Below, one piece after another: positions 8,531 to 16,581 of a DNA stretch of 64,000 bases. This DNA is from Candidatus Nitrosopumilus sp. GTDB lineage: Archaea > Thermoproteota > Nitrososphaeria > Nitrososphaerales > Nitrosopumilaceae. Both the position numbers and the translations under genes were made by a program. Each line of letters starts with the position of its first letter. Within the stretch, counting starts at the first letter, position 1. The notes beneath the pieces are model-generated. The model did no database searches and was not told the origin of the DNA. It saw only the letters and a program-made list of their open reading frames with translations. Location of the stretch: assembly GCA_003702525.1 (NCBI GenBank), contig REGJ01000003.1:16093-80092 (forward strand). Direction: 5' to 3'.

Positions 8531-8854
8531 TTATTTTTTATTCTTTAATTTTTTTAGGATGTTTGTCCATTCAGTATCTTGTGCCATTGCATTCTCATAA
8601 AGAAGTTCAAAAGTCCACGCAATAATTTCACCCCATATTGCTTTAAGAGAGTCATCATCAGTCCATAAAACACTAGTCTTAACAGCATTCATTGCAAGGA
8701 TATTTTTTGCATTTTTGGAGGGGTTTTTGTTCCATTTTTTTATTACTCGGTCACAAAATTGCAAAATCTCAGTTTTTGTAAGTACTAATTCATCAGGATC
8801 AAACAAATCTTTGTTACCAGTTTTACCATTTTTTACCATATCATACCAATACAT
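8531..8854 (-). CDS. Hypothetical helical protein (107 aa)
   Basis: The frame encodes a Trp/Lys-rich, mostly helical protein with no Cys pairs and no signal peptide. I do not recognise it. It lies 18 bp upstream of the SWIM-finger gene on the same strand, which suggests a two-gene unit. Two in-frame ATGs (residues 1 and 6) are possible starts. The 190 bp upstream of it, toward the ABC permease, hold a candidate small RNA. Confidence 0.55.
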   Translation of the reverse strand: MYWYDMVKNGKTGNKDLFDPDELVLTKTEILQFCDRVIKKWNKNPSKNAKNILAMNAVKTSVLWTDDDSLKAIWGEIIAWTFELLYENAMAQDTEWTNILKKLKNKK

Positions 8855-8895
8855 AATGGAAGTATAATTTTTTAGAGTAAGATATTCATAAATTC

Positions 8896-8902
8896 TTAAA
8901 TA
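8896..8902 (+). promoter_or_regulatory. TATA box of candidate small RNA
   Basis: The sequence ttaaata centres at about 8899, 23-26 bp upstream of the first base of the 10-bp terminal stem that begins at 8922. The same ttaaata motif precedes the RNA candidate at 30537 with equal spacing. Confidence 0.45.
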
Positions 8903-8921
8903 ACTTTGATACTATAATATA

Positions 8922-8990
8922 TTGACGAGAGACCTGCTTTTCTGCCCAAATTATGCCTAGAGTTCGTTTCACTCTCGTCAAATTGTTTTT
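8922..8990 (+). ncRNA. Candidate structured small RNA or leader upstream of the ABC permeases
   Basis: A perfect 10-bp stem joins TTGACGAGAG (8922-8931) to CTCTCGTCAA (8972-8981), enclosing about 40 nt of largely open loop, and is followed by ATTGTTTTT. A TATA box sits 23-26 bp before the stem, so transcription could start at its first base. The region is not covered by a convincing protein frame. The stem core ACGAGA/TCTCGT is also found in the RNA candidate at 30537. Alternatives are a 5' leader or attenuator of the permease gene, whose ATG is 54 bp further on. Confidence 0.5.
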
Positions 8991-9043
8991 GAGGCTATTT
9001 TCAAATGATTATAAACTGATTTTTGTATTTGTGGGTAGTGAGC

Positions 9044-10090
9044 ATGAAAAGATATGTTGCAACAAGGGCTGCAACAATGTTTGGAGTTTTAATGATTACA
9101 TTGCTAATCACAATTTCATTGGTTGGATCAAATATGGATACCATTCTAAAACAAGGAATAGTATTTCAGGTCCGTTCAGAAATTACTGAAAATCCTGCTA
9201 TTGCAGAAAGTTTTTCATCAGTAGAAGAATTTGAAGGATTCATTCAAAGTCAGATTGAACAAAGAACCAAAATTTTAGGATTGGATGAACCATGGTACTC
9301 ACCCCAAAGAATTGGTCTTACAATGTACAAGATTTTATTGTTAGATTTTGGTCATGCTACGTTTCTTACTAGTGATGCAGGTTCATCAGATGTAAAAGAT
9401 ATAATATTTGAAAAACTTCCCAGAACAATTCTTCTGTTCACCACAGCAACAATAATTATTTCAGTTATTGGAATTTTCTTAGGAGCATTATCAGCTAGTA
9501 AGGTGGGTTCAGTAATAGATAGAATCACATCAAGTTTTGCAATCATCAGTTCAAGTTTTCCAGTTTGGTGGATAGGAATGTTGATGATATTTTTATTTGC
9601 ATTCACATATCAGATATTTCCTGCAAGAGCAACACCAGACATTCCTTCTTCAGACCCAGGGTACATTGGTTCATTATTGTATCATATGGCATTGCCACTA
9701 ATTACAATCGTAATGATTGGTTTTGGTTCATGGGCATATTTGGTAAGAAATTTCATGGTAGGAATTATGCAAGAGGATTTCATCATGGCAAAAAGAACAA
9801 TTGGAATCAAGCAAAAAAAGATAATCTATACTCATGCATTAAAAAATGCAGCACCTCCAATTGTAACGATTCTAGCTCTGAGTTTATCAGGTTCTCTAGG
9901 AGGGGCAATCATTACAGAGGCAGTATTTGATTGGCCAGGAATGGGAAGGTTGTACTTTGAGGCAATTACAGTCATGGATTTACCAGTAATTATTGGAGCA
10001 ACATACATCCTAACGGTGTTCTTTCTAGTTAGCATATTCATTGCAGATTTGTTGTACGGATACTTTGATCCGAGGATGAGAACAGGATAA
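9044..10090 (+). CDS. ABC transporter permease, DppB/OppB type
   Basis: This is a membrane subunit of a peptide/nickel-class ABC importer. From the ATG (348 residues) it shows an N-terminal membrane segment after MKRYVATRAATMFGV, an external loop of about 70 residues and five further membrane helices in the BPD_transp_1 domain. The cytoplasmic EAA-like loop is visible ('AKRTIGIKQKKIIYTHALKNA'), which contacts the ATPase. TTG and GTG codons further upstream (9023, 9038) are possible alternative starts. It overlaps the next permease gene by one base (TAATG), so the two are translated together. No substrate-binding protein is next to it; an ATPase of the right class lies at 58259. Confidence 0.9.
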   Translation: MKRYVATRAATMFGVLMITLLITISLVGSNMDTILKQGIVFQVRSEITENPAIAESFSSVEEFEGFIQSQIEQRTKILGLDEPWYSPQRIGLTMYKILLLDFGHATFLTSDAGSSDVKDIIFEKLPRTILLFTTATIIISVIGIFLGALSASKVGSVIDRITSSFAIISSSFPVWWIGMLMIFLFAFTYQIFPARATPDIPSSDPGYIGSLLYHMALPLITIVMIGFGSWAYLVRNFMVGIMQEDFIMAKRTIGIKQKKIIYTHALKNAAPPIVTILALSLSGSLGGAIITEAVFDWPGMGRLYFEAITVMDLPVIIGATYILTVFFLVSIFIADLLYGYFDPRMRTG

Positions 10091-11457
10091 TGAGCAGTAT
10101 AACTCCACAAGAAATCAAGCAAGAGTTTCTAAAAAGCAAGATAGGAATAGTAGGAATTACAATCCTAGGAATCCTTATTGCGACATCAATTATTGCAATT
10201 ATTGCAATTCCAGTAGAAACATTTCAAGAATGGAACAATCCAGGAAATTGGATTTCATATCCAAAGGTAGCAATTCCAATTTGGGTAAATATTTTCATGA
10301 CTGAAAAAATTCCAGAACATAAAATTCTAGAAAACCCCAACATTCAGACAAATTCAGAAGGAGAAATTATGTTATTATCTCATAAATTTGGAGTAAATTT
10401 TGATTATGAGTTCTTTCCAAATGATTTCATCTATGTTTTTTCATCAGAATATTCTGAATCAGCACTATTACAAATGTCTGTGATAAGACCTGATGGAATA
10501 GAATTAGAATTATTATCTACATCATTGCCATATTCAAACACCAAAACAATTCACAGTGAAAGAATTTTTTCAACAGATGAAGCAGTGAAGAAAAATTTGT
10601 TACTGCAATCAGAAATGTTTGATTTTGATTTAGAAAGATTATCAGTAGAAGATATTGTATTTTCAGATACTAAAACAAATGAACCACTTAAAGGAGATTA
10701 TGTTTTTTCAATTGACACATACTCTGTCAATTCAGAAATCAAAAGTCATGAATCAAAACTAATCATTGGCGGAAAAGCATTTGGAATGATGGGAACAGAT
10801 GAACTAAGACGAGACTTAGCAATAGGGCTGTTATGGGGAACACCGCTTGCATTGTTTATCGGTTTGGTTGTATCTATTGCATCAGTGATAGCAGGTTTGT
10901 TGTACGGAGTATATGCAGGCTACAAGGGTAAAAAAACAGACGAGGTAATGATGAGATTCAATGATGTAATCTATGCATTACCGGCACTCCCATTCTTGAT
11001 TATTTTATCAGTCACAATTAGTAACAGTATATTCGTTTTAGTTGGATTCTTGATGATTTTTGGGTGGGTAGGCATTGCAAAAGTTGCAAGAAGCATGTCG
11101 TTACAAATCAAAACAAGAGGCTACGTGGATGCTGCAAATATGATGGGGCAAAAAAATTCCAAAATTGTCCTCAAACACATCTTACCACAATTACTCCCAT
11201 ATGCATTTGCAAGTATTGCAATATCAGTTCCAGCAGCAATCACAACAGAAGCTGGTTTGAGTTTTCTAGGACTAGGTGATCCATCATTTCCAACATGGGG
11301 GCACATTCTTCATGATGCAAATACGTTTGGGGCAGCTGCAAGGGGGTTGTGGTGGTGGATAATGCCACCAGGAGTAATGATTGCCATTGCAGGACTTGCG
11401 TTTGTGTTTATAGGAAATGCACTTGATGCAATTGTCAATCCGAAATTGAAAAGATAA
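10090..11457 (+). CDS. ABC transporter permease, DppC/OppC type, with long external insertion
   Basis: This is the partner of the preceding permease. It has 455 residues, against about 300 for usual DppC proteins. After the first membrane segment (residues about 17-38) comes a soluble stretch of about 190 residues ('PKVAIPIWVNIFMTEKIP' to 'IIGGKAFGMMGTDELRRD'), presumably outside the cell. The BPD_transp_1 domain then follows, with the EAA-like loop 'AANMMGQKNSKIVLKHILPQ' and the end 'GNALDAIVNPKLKR'. The extra domain could help capture substrate or bind a surface partner; that is an inference. The gene ends directly against the stop of a convergent gene. Confidence 0.88.
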   Translation: MSSITPQEIKQEFLKSKIGIVGITILGILIATSIIAIIAIPVETFQEWNNPGNWISYPKVAIPIWVNIFMTEKIPEHKILENPNIQTNSEGEIMLLSHKFGVNFDYEFFPNDFIYVFSSEYSESALLQMSVIRPDGIELELLSTSLPYSNTKTIHSERIFSTDEAVKKNLLLQSEMFDFDLERLSVEDIVFSDTKTNEPLKGDYVFSIDTYSVNSEIKSHESKLIIGGKAFGMMGTDELRRDLAIGLLWGTPLALFIGLVVSIASVIAGLLYGVYAGYKGKKTDEVMMRFNDVIYALPALPFLIILSVTISNSIFVLVGFLMIFGWVGIAKVARSMSLQIKTRGYVDAANMMGQKNSKIVLKHILPQLLPYAFASIAISVPAAITTEAGLSFLGLGDPSFPTWGHILHDANTFGAAARGLWWWIMPPGVMIAIAGLAFVFIGNALDAIVNPKLKR

Positions 11458-11769
11458 TCAAAAATAACTTCGAATTGTGTTTATTGCTGAATCATTTAGT
11501 TTGATAGTATAGGTTTGAGAGTTTGGATCAGTTGCTTTTGTTTGGGCCAGAATTTCAGTAAATTTTGTTTTTTCTTCTTCAGTAGCTCCGGCTTCGTGAG
11601 TACAAAGATTGAATGCTTTGAGATTAAGATTATTTTTTAGTAAATGTGCTATGAATTGTTTATACTCTTCAGGATTTGTCCAGTCTTTGTTCTTTTCACC
11701 ACATGCAGTGATCCATACATCAACAGAATTGTGAAAGATTACCTTTTGGCGGATTTCATCAAGAGACAT
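11458..11769 (-). CDS. Hypothetical protein (103 aa)
   Basis: A soluble 103-residue protein starting MSLDEIRQKVIFHNSVDVWI. No membrane segment, signal peptide or known motif is seen; two isolated Cys residues are present. It lies 2 bp downstream of the membrane zinc-ribbon gene and is likely co-transcribed with it and with the JAMM and coiled-coil genes further upstream. I do not recognise the family. Confidence 0.6.
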   Translation of the reverse strand: MSLDEIRQKVIFHNSVDVWITACGEKNKDWTNPEEYKQFIAHLLKNNLNLKAFNLCTHEAGATEEEKTKFTEILAQTKATDPNSQTYTIKLNDSAINTIRSYF

Positions 11770-11771
11770 AT

Positions 11772-12104
11772 TTAGAAGTCAGCACGTTGCATTTTAGAGC
11801 CACATCGGGGACAAGAACCACCTTTGTGTTTGTTGTTACATACAAGACATACGTAACGAACTCCACCAGAACTACCTTGTGAGCCCATTCCAAAGAATCC
11901 ACCGCCTCCTCCAGCGCCAGAGTCACTACCACCATAACCGCCCCTCATGCGATTCATGTATCGTCTTCTCAAAATTAATGGAAATGCGATAAAGATTGCA
12001 AGTGCAGCACCCAATCCATATGGGAATGGCAGCACCATTTGCAGTCCTATGCTGATAGCTAGTGAAGCAAATAAGAAAATCAAATAAGTTTTGTAATTAA
12101 ACAA
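11772..12104 (-). CDS. Membrane protein with C-terminal zinc ribbon
   Basis: The 110-residue product has two adjacent hydrophobic segments in the first 45 residues, a basic turn ('LRRRYMNRMRGG'), a Gly-rich linker of about 25 residues, and a C-terminal ribbon with 'CLVC' and 'CPRC' (CxxC-x8-CxxC). The ribbon should face the cytoplasm. It starts at TTG; the nearby ATG is in another frame. Its place next to a JAMM peptidase and a coiled-coil protein suggests a shared role, but the function is unknown. Confidence 0.7.
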   Translation of the reverse strand: MFNYKTYLIFLFASLAISIGLQMVLPFPYGLGAALAIFIAFPLILRRRYMNRMRGGYGGSDSGAGGGGGFFGMGSQGSSGGVRYVCLVCNNKHKGGSCPRCGSKMQRADF

Positions 12105-12175
12105 TTCATAGAAAGTACCTTCAAAAAGGTTATAAAGTTTTGTCAGTTTTTTTCAGGTTCCACTAGAATTTTGAA

Positions 12176-12574
12176 TTATTTTATAGAGAGAGAAATAGTG
12201 TTTCCGCCACTATCCCAAGCAAAAACAGATTCATCATCATATGGAGATTTGACAATCAAAGAAACCAAGCCAAAGAAGTTATTCAAATCAGTAACAGAAG
12301 GCTCAGCAGTACCATCGGGATGAGAGTGTACAATTCCAACATAACTCATGTCTAAAGGCAAGAACGAATTTGGGATTCCTGCAAATGTATCTCCAGTGTA
12401 ATTGAAGGGAGGAATTACAAGACCATCAACATTAATCTCTCCATTTTTTGATTTTCCTTTTAGAATTAAGACTATTTCTTCAGGATGTTTCATTTGACAA
12501 TATGAAAGAATGCTATCAAGAACTTCTTTTTGAAGAATGACCTTGCGTTCAATTTTTTTCTTTTTGAACAACAT
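12176..12574 (-). CDS. JAMM/MPN-domain metalloprotease (JAB family)
   Basis: It probably cleaves isopeptide or peptide bonds, for example removing ubiquitin-like modifiers. The 132-residue product shows the full JAMM zinc site: an upstream Glu in 'PEEIVLILKG', then 'HSHP' at about residues 83-86, Ser93 and Asp96, matching HxHPx6SxxD. The ATG at 12574 (MLFKKKKIERK) is preferred to a TTG four codons earlier. Archaeal JAMM proteins can act on SAMP/ubiquitin-like conjugates. Neighbours on the same strand are a coiled-coil protein upstream (31 bp) and the membrane zinc-ribbon gene downstream. No ubiquitin-like gene is seen here. Confidence 0.88.
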   Translation of the reverse strand: MLFKKKKIERKVILQKEVLDSILSYCQMKHPEEIVLILKGKSKNGEINVDGLVIPPFNYTGDTFAGIPNSFLPLDMSYVGIVHSHPDGTAEPSVTDLNNFFGLVSLIVKSPYDDESVFAWDSGGNTISLSIK

Positions 12575-12605
12575 GAGAGTAATCAAATTTTGAACTAATT
12601 TAATT

Positions 12606-13886
12606 TTAAGACATCAAAACGGTATATTTTGTGTTAGAAAATGTTCTAAGTTTTTTCTCAATTTGAGACACAAGTTGAGGGACACTAGCATCAATTTCAT
12701 CAACTTCACCTTGAAAAGTCTCAGATTTTAGTTCCAAATCATTCTTGGCATCAGAAGTTTTAGTGAGTTCAGATTCAAGTGAGATCAGTTTTTCAGAACG
12801 AAGTGAATCCAAATCATCAGACATTTTTTGATATTTTTGGAAATATTCTGAAACCTGAGAGATGAATCCATCCAATGCTTCTTCAGTTTCAGTGATTTGT
12901 GACAATGTTTTATCAACATCTTTTACAGAGATGGAACCTGAAGTGATACCTTTTCGTACATTTTCCAATATCATAATTACGGGGTCTTTGTTTTGAGAAG
13001 TGAGTACTTCAAATGGATTTTCAACTAATTTACTGAGTATGTTTTTTTGTTCTTTGTCTAAAGATGATGCATATTCGTATCGTCCAAGTGGTCTAGAAAT
13101 TTTTGTAAATTGAGAGTCAATTTCATTTTTGATTTTTGTTTTTTCATTTTCAAAAGATTTCAGAGATTTTTTCGATTCGGTGTATTTTCTATATTCATCA
13201 GAAGATTTAATTTCAGAAATTGATTTTTCTAACGTAGTAAAACTTTCTTTTGTTGATTCCAATTCATTATTTGTGTCAGTAATTTTTTGGGTTTTCTCTA
13301 TCTTAGTGGATTTGAGAGTTTCAATTTTTTTTAGAGCATCAAGAATTTCGGCAGAAGTGGATTTTGTGTTTTCAAAGTTTTGAAGTATATCATGAATGTT
13401 AGAATGGTTTTGATTCATGACTTCCAAATTATCTTTTAATTGAGTAGCATACTTTTTTGCAAAAATATGAATGACTCTGGTTTGTCGTCCTAAAACATCT
13501 CCAACTTTTTTTAATATTTGATTCAAAGAGTTATCCAATTTTTTTGCATCATCAATTGAAGAGACTTCAGGAAGTGAGACGACTCCTTTCTTAATTACAT
13601 CAATTACCTGTTTTTTTCCTCTAACGACAATTATTGCAAGGTGCTTATCAATATCATCTACATTTAGAGTGTCTTTTTCAAGCATACTTCCAACTTTGAT
13701 TAAATCATCAATTAGTGGTGCAGTGCTATTTCTAAGATGTTTCACTTCAGAGACAGTTTGAGATTCACGTAATTCTTGAAGATCAGAGACAATATTCTCC
13801 ACATCACCCAAAGAGACATCTTTAGTTTGAGGAACCTCTTCTACCGGTTTTTCTTCTTGCTTCTTTTTACCCCATCCAAAGACCAT
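12606..13886 (-). CDS. Long coiled-coil protein
   Basis: This 426-residue protein starts MVFGWGKKKQEEKPVEEV and then is almost entirely heptad-rich helix, with two related blocks ('LDDLIKVGSMLEKDTLNVDDIDKHL'-like near residue 70 and 'ILENVRKGITSGSISVKDVDKTL' near 305). This hints at an internal duplication around a central coiled coil. It has no membrane segment or ATPase motif. It resembles cytoskeletal, SMC-like or ESCRT-like rods only in composition. The JAMM gene is 31 bp downstream, so the two products may work together. Confidence 0.7.
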   Translation of the reverse strand: MVFGWGKKKQEEKPVEEVPQTKDVSLGDVENIVSDLQELRESQTVSEVKHLRNSTAPLIDDLIKVGSMLEKDTLNVDDIDKHLAIIVVRGKKQVIDVIKKGVVSLPEVSSIDDAKKLDNSLNQILKKVGDVLGRQTRVIHIFAKKYATQLKDNLEVMNQNHSNIHDILQNFENTKSTSAEILDALKKIETLKSTKIEKTQKITDTNNELESTKESFTTLEKSISEIKSSDEYRKYTESKKSLKSFENEKTKIKNEIDSQFTKISRPLGRYEYASSLDKEQKNILSKLVENPFEVLTSQNKDPVIMILENVRKGITSGSISVKDVDKTLSQITETEEALDGFISQVSEYFQKYQKMSDDLDSLRSEKLISLESELTKTSDAKNDLELKSETFQGEVDEIDASVPQLVSQIEKKLRTFSNTKYTVLMS

Positions 13887-13958
13887 TTGATAGTATTTGC
13901 TAAAGGGGATTAAAAATGGTTGTACAAAATTTAAAACTCACAAGATTTGAGGGGTCAT

Positions 13959-14420
13959 ATGGCAAAATCTGTAAAAAAATCATTTCACACAGGTACCGTC
14001 AAAAAAACGATAAAGATCAAAGCATCAAAAGACAAAGTTTGGAGAAAAGTCAGCAATATTATCGGACTTCCTACATGGTTAGTTGATGTAAAAAAGACAG
14101 TTTATCTTTCTAAAAAGAAAAAAGGTATTGGAGCAATAAGATTAATCACGTTTGCAGATGGAAACAAAATAGAAGAACATGTAGTTGCATGGGATACAGG
14201 AAAATATTTCACATATGTTGCAACTGAAGGATTGCCATTAAGAGCATATGTGGCAACAATATCCATCAAACCAAAGTCACGAAATCTTGTAGAATTAACA
14301 TGGCAATCATACATCAATAGTAAAAAAATGTCAGAAAAACAATTTACAGATTTCCTAGTGTTCATGGGATCATTTTATGAGGCATCACTTGAAAATCTAA
14401 AAACATTATTAGAAAAATAA
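13959..14420 (+). CDS. SRPBCC (START-like) family protein
   Basis: The 153-residue product has the helix-grip pattern of the SRPBCC/polyketide-cyclase fold. An opening strand ('TVKKTIKIKASKDKVWRKV') is followed by 'GIGAIRLITFADGNKIEEHVVAWD', 'YVATISIKP', 'LVELTWQSYI' and a long C-terminal helix. Such proteins bind hydrophobic ligands or act as cyclases and chaperones; the ligand here is unknown. I chose the ATG at 13959, preceded by an SD-like gaggggt, over an upstream TTG. It is divergent from the coiled-coil gene. Confidence 0.75.
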   Translation: MAKSVKKSFHTGTVKKTIKIKASKDKVWRKVSNIIGLPTWLVDVKKTVYLSKKKKGIGAIRLITFADGNKIEEHVVAWDTGKYFTYVATEGLPLRAYVATISIKPKSRNLVELTWQSYINSKKMSEKQFTDFLVFMGSFYEASLENLKTLLEK

Positions 14421-14474
14421 CACTAGAGTATTTTTGGGTTAAAATGTAAATACTGTGAATCGACAAAATAGATT

Positions 14475-14816
14475 ATGACTGATATGAGATTTATCCTGAT
14501 TGGTGTAGGTCTAACTTTCGTAGGATTTCTCGTGTTAGGAGTGATGGGAGGACAGTATCAAGCTGCAACATTTGAGGAAAATGAGTTTGGAACATGTTAC
14601 GAATATTTTGAAGACAAACCCCCACAGCAAATTAATTGTTCATTTAAAGTAATGGACCAGACAGTATTTTTTGCACTAGTGATAGGATTACTCGGAGCAG
14701 GGGTAATTGCATTAGTTAAAGGTGCAAGAGGGGACTGGGATAGTAAAGTAAAACCAGAAGACATTGTAGGTCCTGGAAATTCACGAAATGAAGATTCTGA
14801 GGGAAAACAAGACTAA
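14475..14816 (+). CDS. Small membrane protein, two transmembrane segments
   Basis: The 113-residue product has a first membrane helix at residues 5-25 ('RFILIGVGLTFVGFLVLGVM'), an external or internal loop of about 40 residues with two Cys ('FGTCYEYF', 'INCSF') that could form a disulfide, and a second helix near 63-85. A polar tail of about 28 residues follows. No family is recognised. It is 54 bp downstream of the SRPBCC gene. Confidence 0.65.
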   Translation: MTDMRFILIGVGLTFVGFLVLGVMGGQYQAATFEENEFGTCYEYFEDKPPQQINCSFKVMDQTVFFALVIGLLGAGVIALVKGARGDWDSKVKPEDIVGPGNSRNEDSEGKQD

Positions 14817-14899
14817 CAAGTTTTCTTAGATTTTATTTTTGAATACACTTCAGGATCATCTTCTTCCAATCTTTGAAAATATACTTCTTCGTATGGCAT
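14813..14899 (-). CDS. Possible micro-protein (28 aa)
   Basis: A short frame MPYEEVYFQRLEEDDPEVYS... ends in a stop that overlaps the stop of the convergent membrane protein. The composition is protein-like (acidic, helical), and the frame fills an otherwise empty stretch. There is no other support. It could be a chance frame. Confidence 0.3.
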   Translation of the reverse strand: MPYEEVYFQRLEEDDPEVYSKIKSKKTC

Positions 14900-14969
14900 T
14901 TTTATCAACACATTATATCCAAATTTGTTTTTAAGCTTAAGGAATGATTTCAACTTGACCTAGGCTCAG

Positions 14970-15347
14970 CTAGGATGATTCGATGATTTGTTTCATGTTG
15001 TTAACCAGTTCACCAATCTCTTCTACTCTTTTATTGAATTGATCATCAGATAATTCATCTGGTTTGTTCAAAGTAATCAAAATTTCAGAATAATCACCAT
15101 TTGAAACAACTCTCATAGGAACATCCCACACAGATTCTTCATCAACATATTTGTGGTCTAAAATTCCAAGAGGTTTGTTTTCGTTGAATTTTAGTTTAGA
15201 TTTTCCATGAGGACCAGTAAAAGACCACCAACCATCATCATTGATTTTTGCATCAGGCATCATTTTAGGTGGAAGTTGTAAAATTGCATCAAAGGCATCA
15301 CCTGTCTTTTTCTTTACAGCGATGGTAATTGTTCTAGATCTTGACAC
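14970..15347 (-). CDS. SRPBCC-like protein (125 aa)
   Basis: From a GTG start the product reads MSRSRTITIAVKKKTGDAFDAIL, then 'MMPDAKINDDGWWSFTGPHGKSKLKF', a central beta stretch and a C-terminal helix rich in Glu and Asn. The order (strand, two helices, beta sheet, long helix) fits a START/SRPBCC fold and is common in Nitrosopumilus-like genomes. The ligand is unknown. A related-looking fold is found at 13959, but the two sequences are not close. Confidence 0.6.
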   Translation of the reverse strand: MSRSRTITIAVKKKTGDAFDAILQLPPKMMPDAKINDDGWWSFTGPHGKSKLKFNENKPLGILDHKYVDEESVWDVPMRVVSNGDYSEILITLNKPDELSDDQFNKRVEEIGELVNNMKQIIESS

Positions 15348-15410
15348 GATTTCAAATCCAACTAATGATTAAAAAGGATATAGCAGTAATGACACGAATT
15401 TGTTTGAAAT

Positions 15411-15587
15411 CTATTTGTTGAGAAATTCTTTGATTTTTTTCAAATTTTCGACATTTGATTCGTGAAACATAACCATTGATTCAGCAAGAGAATTGGGAAG
15501 AACGGTTTTAAGATTATCTACTAATTCATCTCCACTAGTAATCATATTGTCAATGAGTTTGTCTATCTCGTTTTTATCCTCAACCAT
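15411..15587 (-). CDS. Micro-protein (58 aa), helical
   Basis: A 58-residue frame begins MVEDKNEIDKLIDNMITSGD and is amphipathic and helical throughout, with no Cys. It lies between the SRPBCC-like gene and the RAM-domain gene on the same strand with short gaps (63 and 22 bp), which supports it as a real gene. No family is recognised. Confidence 0.5.
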   Translation of the reverse strand: MVEDKNEIDKLIDNMITSGDELVDNLKTVLPNSLAESMVMFHESNVENLKKIKEFLNK

Positions 15588-15609
15588 CTAAGTTAGATGA
15601 TGTCTAATC

Positions 15610-15843
15610 TTAATTATCTTTTTTTATGAGAGTTGCAGTGGAGCGAACTTTATCTAATTTTTGGATATTCCATGAAACAATCTCTCGAATCTTCTCAAAA
15701 TTTTCTGCCTGTAGTTTAACTAGCATATCATGAGTTCCGATAGTTTCAAAGACATCAACAACTTGTTCAAGTTCTTTGAGTTTTTCAATGATTTCAGCCT
15801 CAGCACCCAACTCACAATTTAGCATAACGTAAGCGTCAGTCAT
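15610..15843 (-). CDS. Stand-alone Lrp/AsnC ligand-binding (RAM) domain
   Basis: The 77-residue product begins MTDAYVMLNCELGAEAEII and continues 'VVDVFETIGTHDMLVKLQAEN', the beta-alpha-beta pattern of the AsnC C-terminal domain, which binds amino acids and oligomerises. The DNA-binding N-terminus is missing. Such single-domain proteins are known in archaea and may form mixed oligomers with full-length Lrp regulators. The target is unknown. Confidence 0.8.
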   Translation of the reverse strand: MTDAYVMLNCELGAEAEIIEKLKELEQVVDVFETIGTHDMLVKLQAENFEKIREIVSWNIQKLDKVRSTATLIKKDN

Positions 15844-15895
15844 GAATCTAACAAATAGTATTGATTATTTAAAGATGGATAATTTTAGGTGCAGC

Positions 15896-16543
15896 TTACC
15901 ATGTAACATGAACCAAGTCTTTGAGGTTTCGTCTTGGTTTTGGGAATTTGGTTTGTTTTGGATATCCAATACAAAGTACAGAAGAAGGTACCAAATCAGT
16001 TCCTATAACATCCATTACTTTTTGCTCATCAAACATTCCAATCCAAATAGAACTTAAACCCAAAGCTTGAGCTGCCAACTGAGAATAGCCAGCTGCCAAT
16101 GTTGCGTCTTGAATAGCAAATTTCTTTAAAACATATTCAGGAAAATCAAATTTTACTCTAGAGGGGTTTTTGCAAAAAACCAATACCACCGGGGCATTAA
16201 CGTAAGGTTGATTGTTACATGCTTCAATCAGTTGTTTTTTCTTTTCAGGACTTTTTACATAAAAAATTTCGAATCCTTGATAGTTACCTGCAGTAGGAGC
16301 AGTGTCAGCTGCTGCAATTATTTTATCAATTTTTGCAGTTTCAACAGGTTTATCTAAAAATTTTCTAGTTGAACGTCTCTTTGCCATTACAGCAAATAGA
16401 TCAGTGTCAACAACTTCTGTAGGTCCAGATTTTAAGATGAAATTAATTAACTGATTTCTAACATTTGGATCAGTTGATTCAGGAGTAATTTCAGGTTCAT
16501 AACCTAAAGGATAGATTTTCTCTTCTTTGATATCAGGAACCAT
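15896..16543 (-). CDS. Nitroreductase-family flavoprotein
   Basis: The 215-residue product has the family's FMN-binding opening 'LFAVMAKRRSTRKFLDKPVE' near residue 49, then 'AAADTAPTAGNYQGFEIFYV', and 'AAQALGLSSIWIGMFDEQKV' with the end 'LCIGYPKQTKFPKPRR'. These match NAD(P)H-dependent nitro/quinone reductases. The first about 45 residues are an extra N-terminal extension. The physiological substrate cannot be told from sequence. The gene stands alone between the RAM-domain gene and a small zinc protein. Confidence 0.88.
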   Translation of the reverse strand: MVPDIKEEKIYPLGYEPEITPESTDPNVRNQLINFILKSGPTEVVDTDLFAVMAKRRSTRKFLDKPVETAKIDKIIAAADTAPTAGNYQGFEIFYVKSPEKKKQLIEACNNQPYVNAPVVLVFCKNPSRVKFDFPEYVLKKFAIQDATLAAGYSQLAAQALGLSSIWIGMFDEQKVMDVIGTDLVPSSVLCIGYPKQTKFPKPRRNLKDLVHVTW

Positions 16544-16581
16544 GAAAGAATTAGAGAAATAAAGTATTAAAGAATTTGAAA

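Noticed and set aside
8953-9189. 78-residue frame over the ncRNA candidate and permease start
   Set aside because: It is a shifted frame of the permease with an unusual composition, and it crosses the 10-bp stem. The permease frame is clearly the real one.
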